Notes: generated by a model not told the origin, from the letters alone. A stretch of DNA of 48,296 bases from an uncultured Proteiniphilum sp. (GCF_937873925.1 NZ_CALNAT010000142.1:1-48296); one strand, 5' to 3'; shown: positions 25,265 to 35,471, numbered from the stretch's first letter. Numbers and translations: made by a program.

Positions 25265-25339
25265 CATAATATTTTTTGGTTTATGGTGGTTTTTCATAAT
25301 CACCATAAACTAATTTCTAACTCTATAACTCAGGCACAA

Positions 25340-26478
25340 ATGAAAAATATTTGGAATCTTTTGTTTCTTTCAATTCTTGTTTCATGTACGGCTTCTTCAA
25401 GAAGATGGGATACTTCCCCTATTGCAAGAAACGAAGAATTATATGTAGTTAATATAGATAACGCACCAAGAGAAGATTTTATTAATTTATCCAGTTTCTT
25501 ATTGTTGTAATGGATAGCGAAATAACTGAGACTGTCTTAGTTTTTGACAAAGAGGGTCGTTTCCTGCATCGAATTGGGCAAATCGGACAAGGGCCAGGTG
25601 AATATATAGATATCACAGACTCAAGTATAGATTTTGAAAAAAAAGAAATCTATTTAATTGATTTTCCAACGAATATGGTACATAAATATGACATCATTTC
25701 CGGGAAGTTTATTAACTCGATATATATAGATCGCGATGATTTCAAGAGTTATTTTATGCAATATGTCAATGGTAAAATATATACTAGTACGATACCATAC
25801 TTTGGAACTGATGATTCTTTCTTGTTACAGGAATTTAATGCAAGTACAGGAAACCCAAAATCTTCCTATTTGAATGCTTCAGCATACAATAAGGGATGGA
25901 ATGACTTTTATTCTCGTTCTGATGGATTCTTCTATCCAAATGAAGATGGAAGTATTAAATATATCCAGATGTTTATGGATACTGTCATCTCTATAAGAAA
26001 TGATGAAATTATGCCTTATTTGGCGATTAAATCCAAAAATTGGATTACGGAAAAGGATATCCAGGATTTAATTGAATACAAAATAGCAAATGAGGGGACT
26101 TTGTCTCACGAAATACTATTTGGACGAAATATTTCATATAATATTAATCATTACTTTGATTTAGATAATATAGTTTATTTCCAATATCTAAATAGTGGAA
26201 ATATGGAATTTGTTATTTATAATAAAGAGAACAATACAACGAGAAGAGCAGATTTTCTTAAAGATGATATTGTGTATAATGGAGACTGGTTTTTATTACC
26301 ATCATTTGCATATGCAGATAGTAAGGGAGTATACAGTTATCTCAAGACAGAACAAATCCCCCGATTTTTGGAAATTGCATATTCAGATGGTTTAAATGCT
26401 GATTTAGATAAACGGGATCTCTTAAAGGGATTGCCAGAAGATTCAAACCCGGTAATATTCTATTATTCAAATAGATAA
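25340..26478 (+). pseudogene. Broken six-bladed beta-propeller lipoprotein gene
   Basis: The first frame (25340-25510) encodes a lipoprotein start (lipobox ILVSC) ending FINLSSFLLL. The second frame (25510-26478) starts at an ATG overlapping that stop by one base and carries the propeller body, beginning VLVFDKEGRFLHRIGQIGQGPGEY. Compared with the intact homologue at 26679, about 35-40 residues around the usual IEYIPLET motif are missing and the frame changes. Both parts keep coding character, which indicates recent damage: a deletion plus frameshift near 25490-25510. The second part could still be translated but would lack an export signal. A sequencing error alone would not restore the missing block. 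Confidence 0.7.
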
Positions 26479-26550
26479 AATATTATTTATTTAAGAAATA
26501 CAATACTTAATATGAGACTTAGGTTGTAATAGATATTGGAGGGATATTGG

Positions 26551-26558
26551 TATTTTTG
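26551..26558 (+). promoter_or_regulatory. -7-like box before the intact propeller gene
   Basis: TATTTTTG is a full TAnnTTTG match, 121 bp before ATG 26679. The nearest TTG (26524-26526) is 24 bp upstream, longer than normal, so this is weak. Confidence 0.3.
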
Positions 26559-26678
26559 GCGATAAAGGTCAAAAAACCGAATGAATATGTTCAGTTAACA
26601 GATATTTTAATCAGTTCTACAGATATATCATTGAATTTAATAAGTAGAATGAATAAAAAGATCTTGAAATAGAGTGTT

Positions 26679-27875
26679 ATGGAAAAATATTACTATATAA
26701 TCCTATTGATTGTCATGCATATTTCATGTGACAAAGGGGATGTACGTCGAGAGGTAACGGCAGATACCTTTATTTTCATTGATCGGGAGGAAATTAACAT
26801 AGAAGTGATGGAGAAAGCTTCGACATATATAGAAGCCGTTCAATATATTCCTTTAGAAACTAATAATCAAAATATAATCGGAAATGTTACAAAAATCATA
26901 TTATCTTCTAATTATATCCATATTTACGATAGTCAAACTAATAATGTCTATCAGTTTGATTATAAAGGAAAATTTGTAAGAAAAATAGGAACAACGGGAA
27001 ATGGACCGAATGAATATGTAAGAATATCTACTTTTTCCGTTAATCCAAAAACAGGGAATATAGCAATTTATTGTGAAATTAAGCAATCAATAATTGAATT
27101 CACTTCGGAAGGATTACCAATTTCGGATAGAAAATTGGGATTTGTTTGTTCTGATTTTATATATTATGAGGACGGATATATGTTTTACGGGGGAAGATTC
27201 CCAAATCAAAACATATTTAAAGATATTTTTCCGGAACAATATCGATTGGTAAATATAGGTGCAGATAATGAAATAGTGGAAAAATATTTACCTACAACAT
27301 ATAATGAAGAATTATTAAGAACAGCTATTACCTCTGAGAGAAATTGTTTATATTACACACATGACAATGAGCTTAGGTTATTGGAAAAGTCAAATGGACT
27401 TGTATATGATGTGAATAATAATATGAAGTCAATTTACGTTGTTGATTTCTATAAATATACAATACCTGTTAGTTTTTTTTATGATTCAGATATTGGAGAG
27501 AAAGATATCCAATGCATTGAAAAAAGTGATTGCTGTTATTTATCATCATTTTTTGAGACGGATAACTATATTTATTTATCATATGTTGTAAACGGTTATA
27601 ATAAAATGATTAGCCAATGCATGTATCTTAAAGGAAATGCAAAATCTGTCAACATTGGACCGATATGGGTTAATGACATTGATAACATAGCCATGCCGAC
27701 AATCATTACATCTTTTAATAATTCTCTAGTCGGGTATTACGAAGCATATGAATTAAAAACGATGATTGATTCGAACACAAAAGAGTTAATATCAAAGATA
27801 ACAGAATTGGGTGAAATAGTAAAAGAATCAGATAACCCGATAATCAGTATCATAAAATTAAGAGATATAAGTTGA
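26679..27875 (+). CDS. Six-bladed beta-propeller lipoprotein (BF3164-like)
   Basis: The 398-residue protein has a lipoprotein signal (LIVMHISCDKG). The family's N-terminal hallmark follows: IEAVQYIPLETNNQNIIGNV, then SSNYIHIYDSQTNNVYQFD and the GxxGxGPxEY signature (RKIGTTGNGPNEYVRIS). Repeated beta-strand patterns fill the rest. It ends with ESDNPIISIIKLRDI, a tail also seen in the decayed copies at 26440-26478 and 40990-41029. Such lipoproteins sit in the envelope, and no enzymatic activity is established. The gene is strikingly AT-rich compared with the core genes at 1-16,000. Position right after the NVEALA gene and its broken paralogue repeats a pairing typical of these families. Confidence 0.85.
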   Translation: MEKYYYIILLIVMHISCDKGDVRREVTADTFIFIDREEINIEVMEKASTYIEAVQYIPLETNNQNIIGNVTKIILSSNYIHIYDSQTNNVYQFDYKGKFVRKIGTTGNGPNEYVRISTFSVNPKTGNIAIYCEIKQSIIEFTSEGLPISDRKLGFVCSDFIYYEDGYMFYGGRFPNQNIFKDIFPEQYRLVNIGADNEIVEKYLPTTYNEELLRTAITSERNCLYYTHDNELRLLEKSNGLVYDVNNNMKSIYVVDFYKYTIPVSFFYDSDIGEKDIQCIEKSDCCYLSSFFETDNYIYLSYVVNGYNKMISQCMYLKGNAKSVNIGPIWVNDIDNIAMPTIITSFNNSLVGYYEAYELKTMIDSNTKELISKITELGEIVKESDNPIISIIKLRDIS

Positions 27876-27921
27876 CTCTGTCATTATTCGTTTAGCGTTG
27901 ATTTGTAGATTATTTCTTATT

Positions 27922-28515
27922 ATGAAAACAATAATTTTAATACTCCTTGTATCAGCCATCAGTTGCATGAACGTTCATTCGCAAACCGTCATACATTCGT
28001 CTAAGTCAGATGAACGTATTATTTCTTCCGAAAAGATTGAATACCTAAATATGGAAGTAGGATGGGCGCAAGAAAAGAAAGTGTGGTATTATTATGGGAA
28101 CCGGATAATGGTTACGCCTGTATCCTACAAATTGATAGAAACAACAGACAGCACTTATATGTCGAATGGGAAAGAAATTAAGATCCGGATAGAAATCAGA
28201 GAGGAATCATCCGGCAGTTATCAAACTTCTGAAGATGGGTGGAAGTGGAATAATGGAATTTGGATCTTTAGCGGGGATACCGTCCGTTCATATCCTCCGT
28301 CTTTTACAAAAAAAGGCCATGTAAGGAAAATGAGAATCGATAATGATGGCCGGAAAACGATTCAAACGGCTGAAATAGAGGAATTTTATCGAATTGATAG
28401 TGAGAAATGGACTTGGAGTTCAGATAGGAGAATTTGGCTTTATGACAATATTGACGTTCATAAATTGCCTAAATATAAAATCATAAAGTCAAGGATAGTT
28501 ACTCATACCAATTAA
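27922..28515 (+). CDS. Exported protein of unknown function
   Basis: The 197-residue protein has a cleavable signal peptide (MKTIILILLVSAISCMNVHS, probably cut before QT). The mature part is rich in aromatic and charged residues, with Trp-containing repeats: EVGWAQEKKVWYYYGNR, DGWKWNNGIWIFSGD and EKWTWSSDRRIWLYD. The spaced W-x(3-6)-W-x(0-3)-Y/F pattern suggests a small repeated beta domain. I do not recognise a family. A Cys in the signal region lacks a proper lipobox context. The ATG at 27922 is chosen; an upstream TTG at 27898 gives no better signal. It lies 32 bp before the signal peptidase gene and may belong to its operon. Confidence 0.65.
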   Translation: MKTIILILLVSAISCMNVHSQTVIHSSKSDERIISSEKIEYLNMEVGWAQEKKVWYYYGNRIMVTPVSYKLIETTDSTYMSNGKEIKIRIEIREESSGSYQTSEDGWKWNNGIWIFSGDTVRSYPPSFTKKGHVRKMRIDNDGRKTIQTAEIEEFYRIDSEKWTWSSDRRIWLYDNIDVHKLPKYKIIKSRIVTHTN

Positions 28516-28547
28516 TACGGATCAATTACATCAAAAATTTAAGAAAA

Positions 28548-29414
28548 TTGAAAGTCAAAAAAACGACAAGATCAATTATCCAGTGGATCTTTATCATTTT
28601 GGGTGCCATTGTTCTCGCTGTCTCCCTGCGTGTCTTTATCTTCGACACCTACACGATACCCACCCCATCGATGGAACCGGCCATCATGTCGGGCGACCAT
28701 GTGGTGGTGAATAAACTCGTGCCGGGCCCCCGCATTATCAGGAACTTCTTTTCCTTGGGGAAAGGAGTAAAACCGGTCTTTACGAGATTAACCGGCTGGA
28801 AGGTTGAACGTAACGATGTGCTTATCTTCAATTTCCCATATTCAGACCGGGGGCGGATGGATTTGGATATGAACCTTTTCTACGCTAAACGGTGCGTTGC
28901 GGTTCCGGGTGACACCTTTTATATCGAAAACGGGTTCTATAAAGTAAAGCATGTTTCAGACACATTGGGATACCATGAAAATCAACGTATCCTGTCTGAA
29001 AGGCCGGACCATGAATTTGCCCCCGAGATATTCCATTGTTTCCCTTACGACTCTCATCATACATGGAGTATCAAGAATTTCGGACCGGTTTATATTCCGG
29101 AAAAAGGATCCACAATGCCGATCGACACCCTGAATGCAATAATATACCGGAACCTGATCACATATGAAACCAGGAAACCGGTATCGGTAAAAAATGGGAC
29201 AGTGGTATTAGGAGATAGTGTTATCAGTGAATATACTTTCAACAGGAACTATTATTTTATGGCTGGCGATTATGTTTTCGATTCCCAGGACTCCCGCTAT
29301 TGGGGGTTATTGCCGGAAGATCATATCACAGGAAAGGTCTCTTTTGTATGGAACACCAAGGATATGCGTACCGGTAAGATCAGATGGAACAGATTTTTGA
29401 AAAAAGTAAAATAG
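28548..29414 (+). CDS. lepB: Signal peptidase I (S26A), accessory copy
   Basis: The 288-residue inner-membrane serine peptidase has one N-terminal membrane helix (about 11-32). The catalytic Ser is S41 in IPTPSMEPAIMSGDHVVVN. The catalytic Lys is K114 in YAKRCVAVPGDT. The C-terminal box is YYFMAGDYVFDSQDSRYWG. It starts at a TTG (28548); no in-frame ATG would preserve the membrane helix. The housekeeping lepB of Bacteroidales is usually elsewhere, so this looks like a dedicated copy. It heads a tight operon with a Wzy-fold protein and an RND export system. Inference: it may cleave the nearby NVEALA leader at the ALA site. Base composition is nearer the core genome than its AT-rich upstream neighbours. 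Confidence 0.9.
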   Translation: MKVKKTTRSIIQWIFIILGAIVLAVSLRVFIFDTYTIPTPSMEPAIMSGDHVVVNKLVPGPRIIRNFFSLGKGVKPVFTRLTGWKVERNDVLIFNFPYSDRGRMDLDMNLFYAKRCVAVPGDTFYIENGFYKVKHVSDTLGYHENQRILSERPDHEFAPEIFHCFPYDSHHTWSIKNFGPVYIPEKGSTMPIDTLNAIIYRNLITYETRKPVSVKNGTVVLGDSVISEYTFNRNYYFMAGDYVFDSQDSRYWGLLPEDHITGKVSFVWNTKDMRTGKIRWNRFLKKVK

Positions 29415-29421
29415 AAGAAAG

Positions 29422-31254
29422 GTGCTGAAAAAGATCGTACATAATTCAATCAACTCCCTATTACTGGTGCCATTTATAATGGTGTTGAGCACTGTTTTTA
29501 TCGTCAGTAAGGATTTGGCAAACGGAATAGTGGCGGGAAAATATTTCTGGTTTTATCTTTCCATGATGCTGATTTCCGTAAATATTATGGTTTCTTTCTG
29601 TATGAACCGCAAAAAAGTTGTTTTTTCCATATTGGATATACTCATCGGCATATTCTGTGTTTCCGGAGTAGTAATAACATACATCCATAACGAAAGTATA
29701 TCTAACAAATCGGTAATATTGTTACTGGTCTTACTCTTGTATTTTTATTTTAAAGTCTTCATCGTCCAATATAGATGGAACGCGTTTATCCTTATCATTG
29801 TCTTTGTTTCCACGGGATTTGTTGAGGCAATATGGGGCTTAAAACAACTGTATGGTTTCTCTTCTTCACAACATAGCCTCTTTAAAACGACAGGTTCATT
29901 TTTCAATCCGGGCCCTTACGCCGGGTACCTGGCAATGATCATGCCGCTCGCATTTTACTATATCCTCAACGATTACCGCATATTTAAGAATAAATTCCAA
30001 TATACCCATATTCCATTCTATTGCAGAGGGGGGATATCTCTCCTGTCATTTTGCAGTATTTTGCTGGTACTCCCGGCAACAATGAGCCGGGCTTCATGGA
30101 TTGCTGCGGTTACAGGTTGCCTTATAGCAGGCATATTATACCTGATGAAAAATCGAAAACTAAAAATATACATCAAACGTTTTCGCAACCACATACTATT
30201 TATTTTGTTGGGAATAGTAGCCCTTTCAATGGTCGGATTGGCAGGTATTTATTATTTAAAAAAGGATTCGGCGGATGGAAGGGCCTTTATCTGGAAAACG
30301 TCCATACAGGTTATCAAAGAACACCCTTTGGGAGTCGGTTTAGGTAATTTTCCCGGGGTTTATGGTGAAAAACAGGCTGAATATTTTGGCACACAACAAG
30401 GCTCGGAACAGGAGCAACTTGTAGCCGGGAACCCTGAATACGCATTCAATGAATATGTGCAGGTATGCGTTGAGTCCGGAATAATTCCATTCTTCCTATT
30501 CATTTCTATAATTATATGTATTGTTTATACTGCCGTCAGGAAAAAAAGATACGCGCCCCTTGGTGCCTTTTCCTCCATATTGGTCTTTGCTGCTATGTCA
30601 TACCCGTTCAGTATCCTTCCATTCCTGATCTCATTTGTTTTTTTAATCGCTTTATGCCTGCCGGACAATCTGGCAAAGAACTACGCTTATTCACCAAAAC
30701 TTTCAGTGACAATCATCTTTATTGTAGCTTTATTTTTTATCACAACGTTCTCTATCTATAACAGGTATCCGTCATATGATGCATATAAGCGGTGGAATAA
30801 ATCGAAAACTTTATATGGCGTAGGTCTATACAAGGATGTGAATAAAGAATATGCCAAAATATATCCTTATCTTGATCATGAAGTAGAATTTTTATTTGAA
30901 TACGCTCAAAGCCTTTCCAGATCAGAGTACTATGAGGAAAGCAACCGGATTTTAGAGAAAGCCATAAGAATCAGTTGCGACCCGATGCTATACAATATCA
31001 CGGGAAAAAACCACCAGGCAGTTGGTAATTATGCTTTGGCAGAACAATATTTTAATAAAGCGGCTATGATCGTGCCCAGCCGGCTATACCCTTATTACCT
31101 GCTGGCGAAACTCTACGATGAGATGGGAGACAAGGAAAAAGTGTGTCAAATGGCCGGATTTATCCGGTCAAAAGAAGCCAAAGTACATTCTACGGCGGTT
31201 GATGAAATGAGGGAAGAAATGAGATCTCTATGTGAAAAATATAAAACGAAATAA
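29422..31254 (+). CDS. Wzy/O-antigen-ligase-fold membrane protein with C-terminal TPRs
   Basis: The 610-residue protein has roughly 11-12 membrane segments over residues 10-460. TPR-like helices follow (about 470-605: YYEESNRILEKAIRI, YALAEQYFNKAAMIVPSRLY). Wzy_C-type features are FFNPGPYAGYLAMIMPLAFYY, MSRASWIAAVTG, HPLGVGLGNFPGVY and the large loop ending in FNEYVQVCVESGIIP. O-antigen ligases normally have an essential His just before that Asn; here the residue is F342. No glycosyltransferase or sugar gene is nearby. A protein O-glycosylation role or a non-catalytic role is possible. The start is GTG 29422, 7 bp after lepB; the next gene follows after 2 bp. Confidence 0.8.
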   Translation: MLKKIVHNSINSLLLVPFIMVLSTVFIVSKDLANGIVAGKYFWFYLSMMLISVNIMVSFCMNRKKVVFSILDILIGIFCVSGVVITYIHNESISNKSVILLLVLLLYFYFKVFIVQYRWNAFILIIVFVSTGFVEAIWGLKQLYGFSSSQHSLFKTTGSFFNPGPYAGYLAMIMPLAFYYILNDYRIFKNKFQYTHIPFYCRGGISLLSFCSILLVLPATMSRASWIAAVTGCLIAGILYLMKNRKLKIYIKRFRNHILFILLGIVALSMVGLAGIYYLKKDSADGRAFIWKTSIQVIKEHPLGVGLGNFPGVYGEKQAEYFGTQQGSEQEQLVAGNPEYAFNEYVQVCVESGIIPFFLFISIIICIVYTAVRKKRYAPLGAFSSILVFAAMSYPFSILPFLISFVFLIALCLPDNLAKNYAYSPKLSVTIIFIVALFFITTFSIYNRYPSYDAYKRWNKSKTLYGVGLYKDVNKEYAKIYPYLDHEVEFLFEYAQSLSRSEYYEESNRILEKAIRISCDPMLYNITGKNHQAVGNYALAEQYFNKAAMIVPSRLYPYYLLAKLYDEMGDKEKVCQMAGFIRSKEAKVHSTAVDEMREEMRSLCEKYKTK

Positions 31255-31256
31255 TT

Positions 31257-32324
31257 ATGTCAAAGAAAATTCTTATGGGTATCGTCCTTACATCTGTATT
31301 GTATTCATGCTCATCCAACAAGGAAAATGAAGAGAACGAAAAGGAAGTGATAACAGAGATACCACAAGATAAACCGGTGGAGGTGAAAGCTAAACTGTTG
31401 GAATACCGGGATTTCAACTATGAATTGATCTCCAATGGGACAATAGCTGCCTTGCATAAAGCGGATTTACGCTTTCAGTCGCAGGAACACATTGTGAAGA
31501 TATATGTGAAGAACGGCGAAAGAGTGGCCAAGGGCCAAAAATTGGCGGAACTCGATAAGTTCAAACTGCAGAACAGTATGGAACAGGCAGAAGAATCATT
31601 CGAGCGGGCCAAACTCGATTTGCAGGATGTGCTTATAGGCCAGGGATATTCTCTTGTCGATTCCACACAGATCCCCCCTGAAATAATGAAAATCGCCAAA
31701 ATCAGGAGTAATCACGAGCAAAGCCGCAATAATTATATAATGGCTAAATACAATCTGGATATGACCACATTATACGCCCCGTTTAACGGGGTCATAGCGA
31801 ACCTTACCGTCAAGGAATACAACCAGCCCGGAGGGGATCCCTTCTGTACGATTGTCGATAACCAGAATCCCGAAGTGGTCTTTCATATCCTTGAAAATGA
31901 ATTGGCTCTTATTAATCTGAATGATAAGGTAATAGTATCTCCTTTCTCTCAAAATACGTATTCCGTAGAGGGAAGGGTATCCGAAATGAACCCCATCATT
32001 GACAAAAACGGGATGGTAAGAGTGAAAGCTGTGGTAAGCAACCGGGACAATAAATTTTATGAAGGCATGAATGTAAAAGTGCGTGTACAGCGTTTGTTGG
32101 ACAAACAGCTTGTAATCCCCAAGTCCGCTGTGGTATTAAGGACTAATAAAAAAGTGGTATTTACATTGAAAGGCAGTAAGGCCATGTGGAATTATGTGGA
32201 AACAGCGCAGGAGAACTCCGACAGCTATGTACTTGTCCCGGATAAAATAAATGCCGGAGATAGTGTGATATATGACGGGAATATGAACCTGATGGATCAG
32301 GTACAGGTAATCGTTAAACGGTAA
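31257..32324 (+). CDS. RND efflux periplasmic adaptor (membrane fusion) lipoprotein
   Basis: The 355-residue protein has a lipobox (SVLYSC, Cys at 18). It then shows the adaptor order. First comes a barrel-sandwich/lipoyl half with FQSQEHIVKIYVKNGERVAKGQKLAELDKF. A short coiled-coil hairpin with SMEQAEESFERAKLDLQDV follows, then the second lipoyl half (TTLYAPFNGVIANLTVKEYNQ) and a beta-barrel domain. It links an inner-membrane RND pump to a TolC-like channel. It starts 2 bp after the Wzy-fold gene and 44 bp before the first permease gene, so it is part of the same operon. It is the only adaptor for two permeases. Confidence 0.92.
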   Translation: MSKKILMGIVLTSVLYSCSSNKENEENEKEVITEIPQDKPVEVKAKLLEYRDFNYELISNGTIAALHKADLRFQSQEHIVKIYVKNGERVAKGQKLAELDKFKLQNSMEQAEESFERAKLDLQDVLIGQGYSLVDSTQIPPEIMKIAKIRSNHEQSRNNYIMAKYNLDMTTLYAPFNGVIANLTVKEYNQPGGDPFCTIVDNQNPEVVFHILENELALINLNDKVIVSPFSQNTYSVEGRVSEMNPIIDKNGMVRVKAVVSNRDNKFYEGMNVKVRVQRLLDKQLVIPKSAVVLRTNKKVVFTLKGSKAMWNYVETAQENSDSYVLVPDKINAGDSVIYDGNMNLMDQVQVIVKR

Positions 32325-32368
32325 ATTATGAAAATCTGAGTTGTGAATTAAAATTATAAAATAATTGC

Positions 32369-35300
32369 ATGATCAAATATCTTATTCATCGCCCCATATC
32401 CGTATTGATGGTTTTCTCGGCACTTTTTATACTGGGTATTATTGTCTACATGAACATCCCGGTATCCCTGCTGCCCAATATAGCCATACCCGAAATGACC
32501 GTGCAGATATCCGGGCAGAATACTTCTGCCCGTGAGTTGGAAAACACGGTGGTCAGCCACGTCCGCCAGCAGTTGATGCAAGTGGGCAAACTGCGGGATA
32601 TCCGCAGCGAAACCCGTGATGGCCACGCGGTCATTCGACTGAGTTTCGAATATGGGACCAATACCGACCTGGCCTTTATCGAAGTGAACGAGAAGATCGA
32701 TGCCGCGATGAACTACCTGCCCCGTGAAATGACCCGTCCGCGGGTGATCAAAGCCAGCGCTACCGATATCCCGGTATTCAGCCTGGACCTCACCCTCCGT
32801 TCCGACAGTAGCTTCGAACAAACCGATGTCGCAAAATTCATTGAACTGGGTGAGTTTGCAGAAAGTGTCATCCGGCGGCGCTTCGAACAACTGCCCCAAG
32901 TGGCGATGATAGATATGTCGGGGATGATGAAAAAACAAATCATGATTTCTCCCGATAAGAGAGTGCTTGATATCAGCGGTATTACATTGTCTGATATCGA
33001 GAGGGCATTGAATAATAATAATGTGGATCCGGGGAGCATGGTTGTCCGTGACGGATATTATGAATATGTGATCCGTTTTTCCTCCATACTTAGGACGCTG
33101 GAAGACATCGGGAATATTTATATCCGCAAGAATGAACGTATATACCAACTGAGAGATCTGGCCAAAGTGGAGTTTGCACCTGAAAAAGAACAGGGAATGG
33201 CGATATACAACGGTAAGCGTGCCATCGTCCTTTCGGTAATAAAACAGTCGGAAGAAAATATGAGCAGCATGCAGCGTGCCATGAATGAGGTGGTAGGGCA
33301 ATTCCGGAAAGATTTTCCGGAAATAGAGTTCAATATGACGCAAAACCAGACGGAACTTCTCGACTATACGATATCCAATCTGCAACAAAACCTCATCCTC
33401 GCGTTTATCTTCGTATTCCTGGTCTCTGTGATTTTCCTGAAAGACGGGCTTTCCTCCGTTATTATCGGCCTGAGCCTGTTTGTATCGCTTGTTATCAGTC
33501 TTTTGTTTTTCTACCTGTTCAATGTTTCCCTGAATGTAGTCTCCTTAACCGGGTTGATCCTGGCTTCGGGAAACATGATAGACAACTCCATTGTCGTTAC
33601 CGATAACATCGGACAATACCGGAAGCGGGGTATGGCGTTGGATCGAGCCTGTATAACGGGAACCAAAGAGGTGAGTGTCCCGATGTTGAGTGCCGCATTG
33701 ACCAATATCTCTGTTTTTCTCCCCCTTATCTTTATGAGCGGGATAGCCGGTGCCATATTTTTCGACCAGGCGTTTTCCGTTACGGTCGGGCTTCTGGTTT
33801 CGTATCTTACGGGAATGACGCTTCTTCCCATACTTTACAAAATTGTATATTCAGCAAAGATTCCTTTTATCCTACATAATAAAAATACGGCAATAAAGAA
33901 AGAAGAAAAGGATTCCCTTGCCCAGAAAATGTACCATAAGGGGATTGATTGGGTATTCTCCCACAGGATGCTGACTTTGATGCTCATGCTTGTTTTGTCC
34001 CCGGTGTGTGTGGCGTTGTTCATGGTTATCAGGAAAGAAAAAATGCCGGATATCAACCAAAATGAGGTCATAGTGCATGTTGAATGGAACGAGAATATTC
34101 ATATACAGGAAAATTATGGTCGTTGTATCCATTTCTTCAAAACGTTCGGATCCCAAACGGAGGAAAATTCCGGTCTGGCCGGCCTGCAACAATTTTTATT
34201 GGATCGGGACCGGGATTTATCTTCCACCGAAGCGGAGATTTATCTGAAAACCCCCACAGCAGAGGAAATAAATCAGCTGAAAGAAAGTATCCAAAACTAT
34301 TTTCTGCAACGATATCCGGAGGCCTTGGTCACATTTTCGCCCGTAGGTAATATTTTTGAGAAGATATTTACCACCGGAGAAGCAGACCTGGTCGTGGAAT
34401 ACTATTCTACGGATAAAACCCGGAATGTGGATGCGGAGACAATTCTTTCTATTGAAGAAAAACTGGAACGTTCTACCGGAGAGGTCCCCGTGGGGAATTC
34501 GTTCCAGAACCAGGTGAATTTGCGTATAGACAGGGAAAAGCTGCTACTTTACAATGTTGATTACGATCTAGTCTACCAGACGCTAAGAACTGCGTTTAAA
34601 GAAAATCAGTTCGCGACACTACGTTCCCAGCAGCAATACCTGCCAATACTGTTAGGGGATGAAGAAAAAACGGTTACGGAGGTTATCGATAATACGCTGG
34701 TCGAGATCTCCACAAATAACGACGGCACAAAAAATAAAGTGGCCCTTTCCACTTTTGTGACAGCTACCCCTACCGAAGACCTGAAGACGATCGTGGCGGG
34801 AAAAGCGGGGGAATATATTTCCTTCCCGTACTTTGAGACAGACAATGCGGAACGGATCATGGACAAGGTAAAAACCGGGACAATAAAGGATAGGGATTGG
34901 GAGATTGATTTTTCGGGGGGATTCTTTTCCAACAGGAAGATGATCAACGAAATGATCGTGATCCTTCTTGTTTCGATCATGCTCATGTATTTCATCTTGG
35001 CCGCCCAGTTTGAGAATTTCAAACAGCCGCTTATCGTATTATTGGAAATACCGATCGATATCGCCGCCGCTTTGGGTTTACTGATCATTACGGGGCATAC
35101 GCTGAATCTGATGTCTGCCATAGGTATCGTGGTCACCTGTGGTATCATCATCAATGACTCCATCCTTAAAATTGACGTGATGAATCAACTGCGAAAAGAA
35201 GGGATGCAGATTATGGAAGCGATCCATGAGGCCGGCCGCAGGCGGTTGAAAGCTATCCTGATGACCAGCATGACCTCCATTGTGTGTATGCTCCCACTTT

Positions 35301-35452
35301 TGTTTACCAATGACCTGGGGTCTAATCTCGAGAAGCCCTTGGCGATAGCTACCATCGGAGGAATGCTCATGGGGACTCCCGTCAGCTTGTTTGTCGTACC
35401 CTTGGTTTATTGGTGGATATACAGGAAGGAAGAAAAAAGAAAGGATAAATAA
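32369..35452 (+). CDS. RND-family exporter permease 1
   Basis: The 1,027-residue inner-membrane proton-driven pump has the HAE1-like twelve-helix plan: TM1 at about 9-30, a large periplasmic loop, TM2-6, TM7 near 530, a second loop and TM8-12. Typical stretches include NIPVSLLPNIAIPEMTVQ near the start, FVFLVSVIFLKDGLSS, and GIVVTCGIIINDSILKIDVM in the C-terminal half. At the proton-relay position in TM4 AcrB has D407-D408; here the pair is D405-N406 (MIDNSIVVTDN). It lies between the adaptor and TolC genes. Substrate cannot be read from sequence. Location suggests export of a peptide or envelope product rather than drugs. Confidence 0.92.
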   Translation: MIKYLIHRPISVLMVFSALFILGIIVYMNIPVSLLPNIAIPEMTVQISGQNTSARELENTVVSHVRQQLMQVGKLRDIRSETRDGHAVIRLSFEYGTNTDLAFIEVNEKIDAAMNYLPREMTRPRVIKASATDIPVFSLDLTLRSDSSFEQTDVAKFIELGEFAESVIRRRFEQLPQVAMIDMSGMMKKQIMISPDKRVLDISGITLSDIERALNNNNVDPGSMVVRDGYYEYVIRFSSILRTLEDIGNIYIRKNERIYQLRDLAKVEFAPEKEQGMAIYNGKRAIVLSVIKQSEENMSSMQRAMNEVVGQFRKDFPEIEFNMTQNQTELLDYTISNLQQNLILAFIFVFLVSVIFLKDGLSSVIIGLSLFVSLVISLLFFYLFNVSLNVVSLTGLILASGNMIDNSIVVTDNIGQYRKRGMALDRACITGTKEVSVPMLSAALTNISVFLPLIFMSGIAGAIFFDQAFSVTVGLLVSYLTGMTLLPILYKIVYSAKIPFILHNKNTAIKKEEKDSLAQKMYHKGIDWVFSHRMLTLMLMLVLSPVCVALFMVIRKEKMPDINQNEVIVHVEWNENIHIQENYGRCIHFFKTFGSQTEENSGLAGLQQFLLDRDRDLSSTEAEIYLKTPTAEEINQLKESIQNYFLQRYPEALVTFSPVGNIFEKIFTTGEADLVVEYYSTDKTRNVDAETILSIEEKLERSTGEVPVGNSFQNQVNLRIDREKLLLYNVDYDLVYQTLRTAFKENQFATLRSQQQYLPILLGDEEKTVTEVIDNTLVEISTNNDGTKNKVALSTFVTATPTEDLKTIVAGKAGEYISFPYFETDNAERIMDKVKTGTIKDRDWEIDFSGGFFSNRKMINEMIVILLVSIMLMYFILAAQFENFKQPLIVLLEIPIDIAAALGLLIITGHTLNLMSAIGIVVTCGIIINDSILKIDVMNQLRKEGMQIMEAIHEAGRRRLKAILMTSMTSIVCMLPLLFTNDLGSNLEKPLAIATIGGMLMGTPVSLFVVPLVYWWIYRKEEKRKDK

Positions 35453-35471
35453 GATCTTAAATAAGCGATAA

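Noticed and set aside
32354..33388. 344-codon reverse frame over the first RND permease
   Set aside because: It mirrors the conserved permease coding sequence and has an implausible His/Ile/Phe-rich composition.
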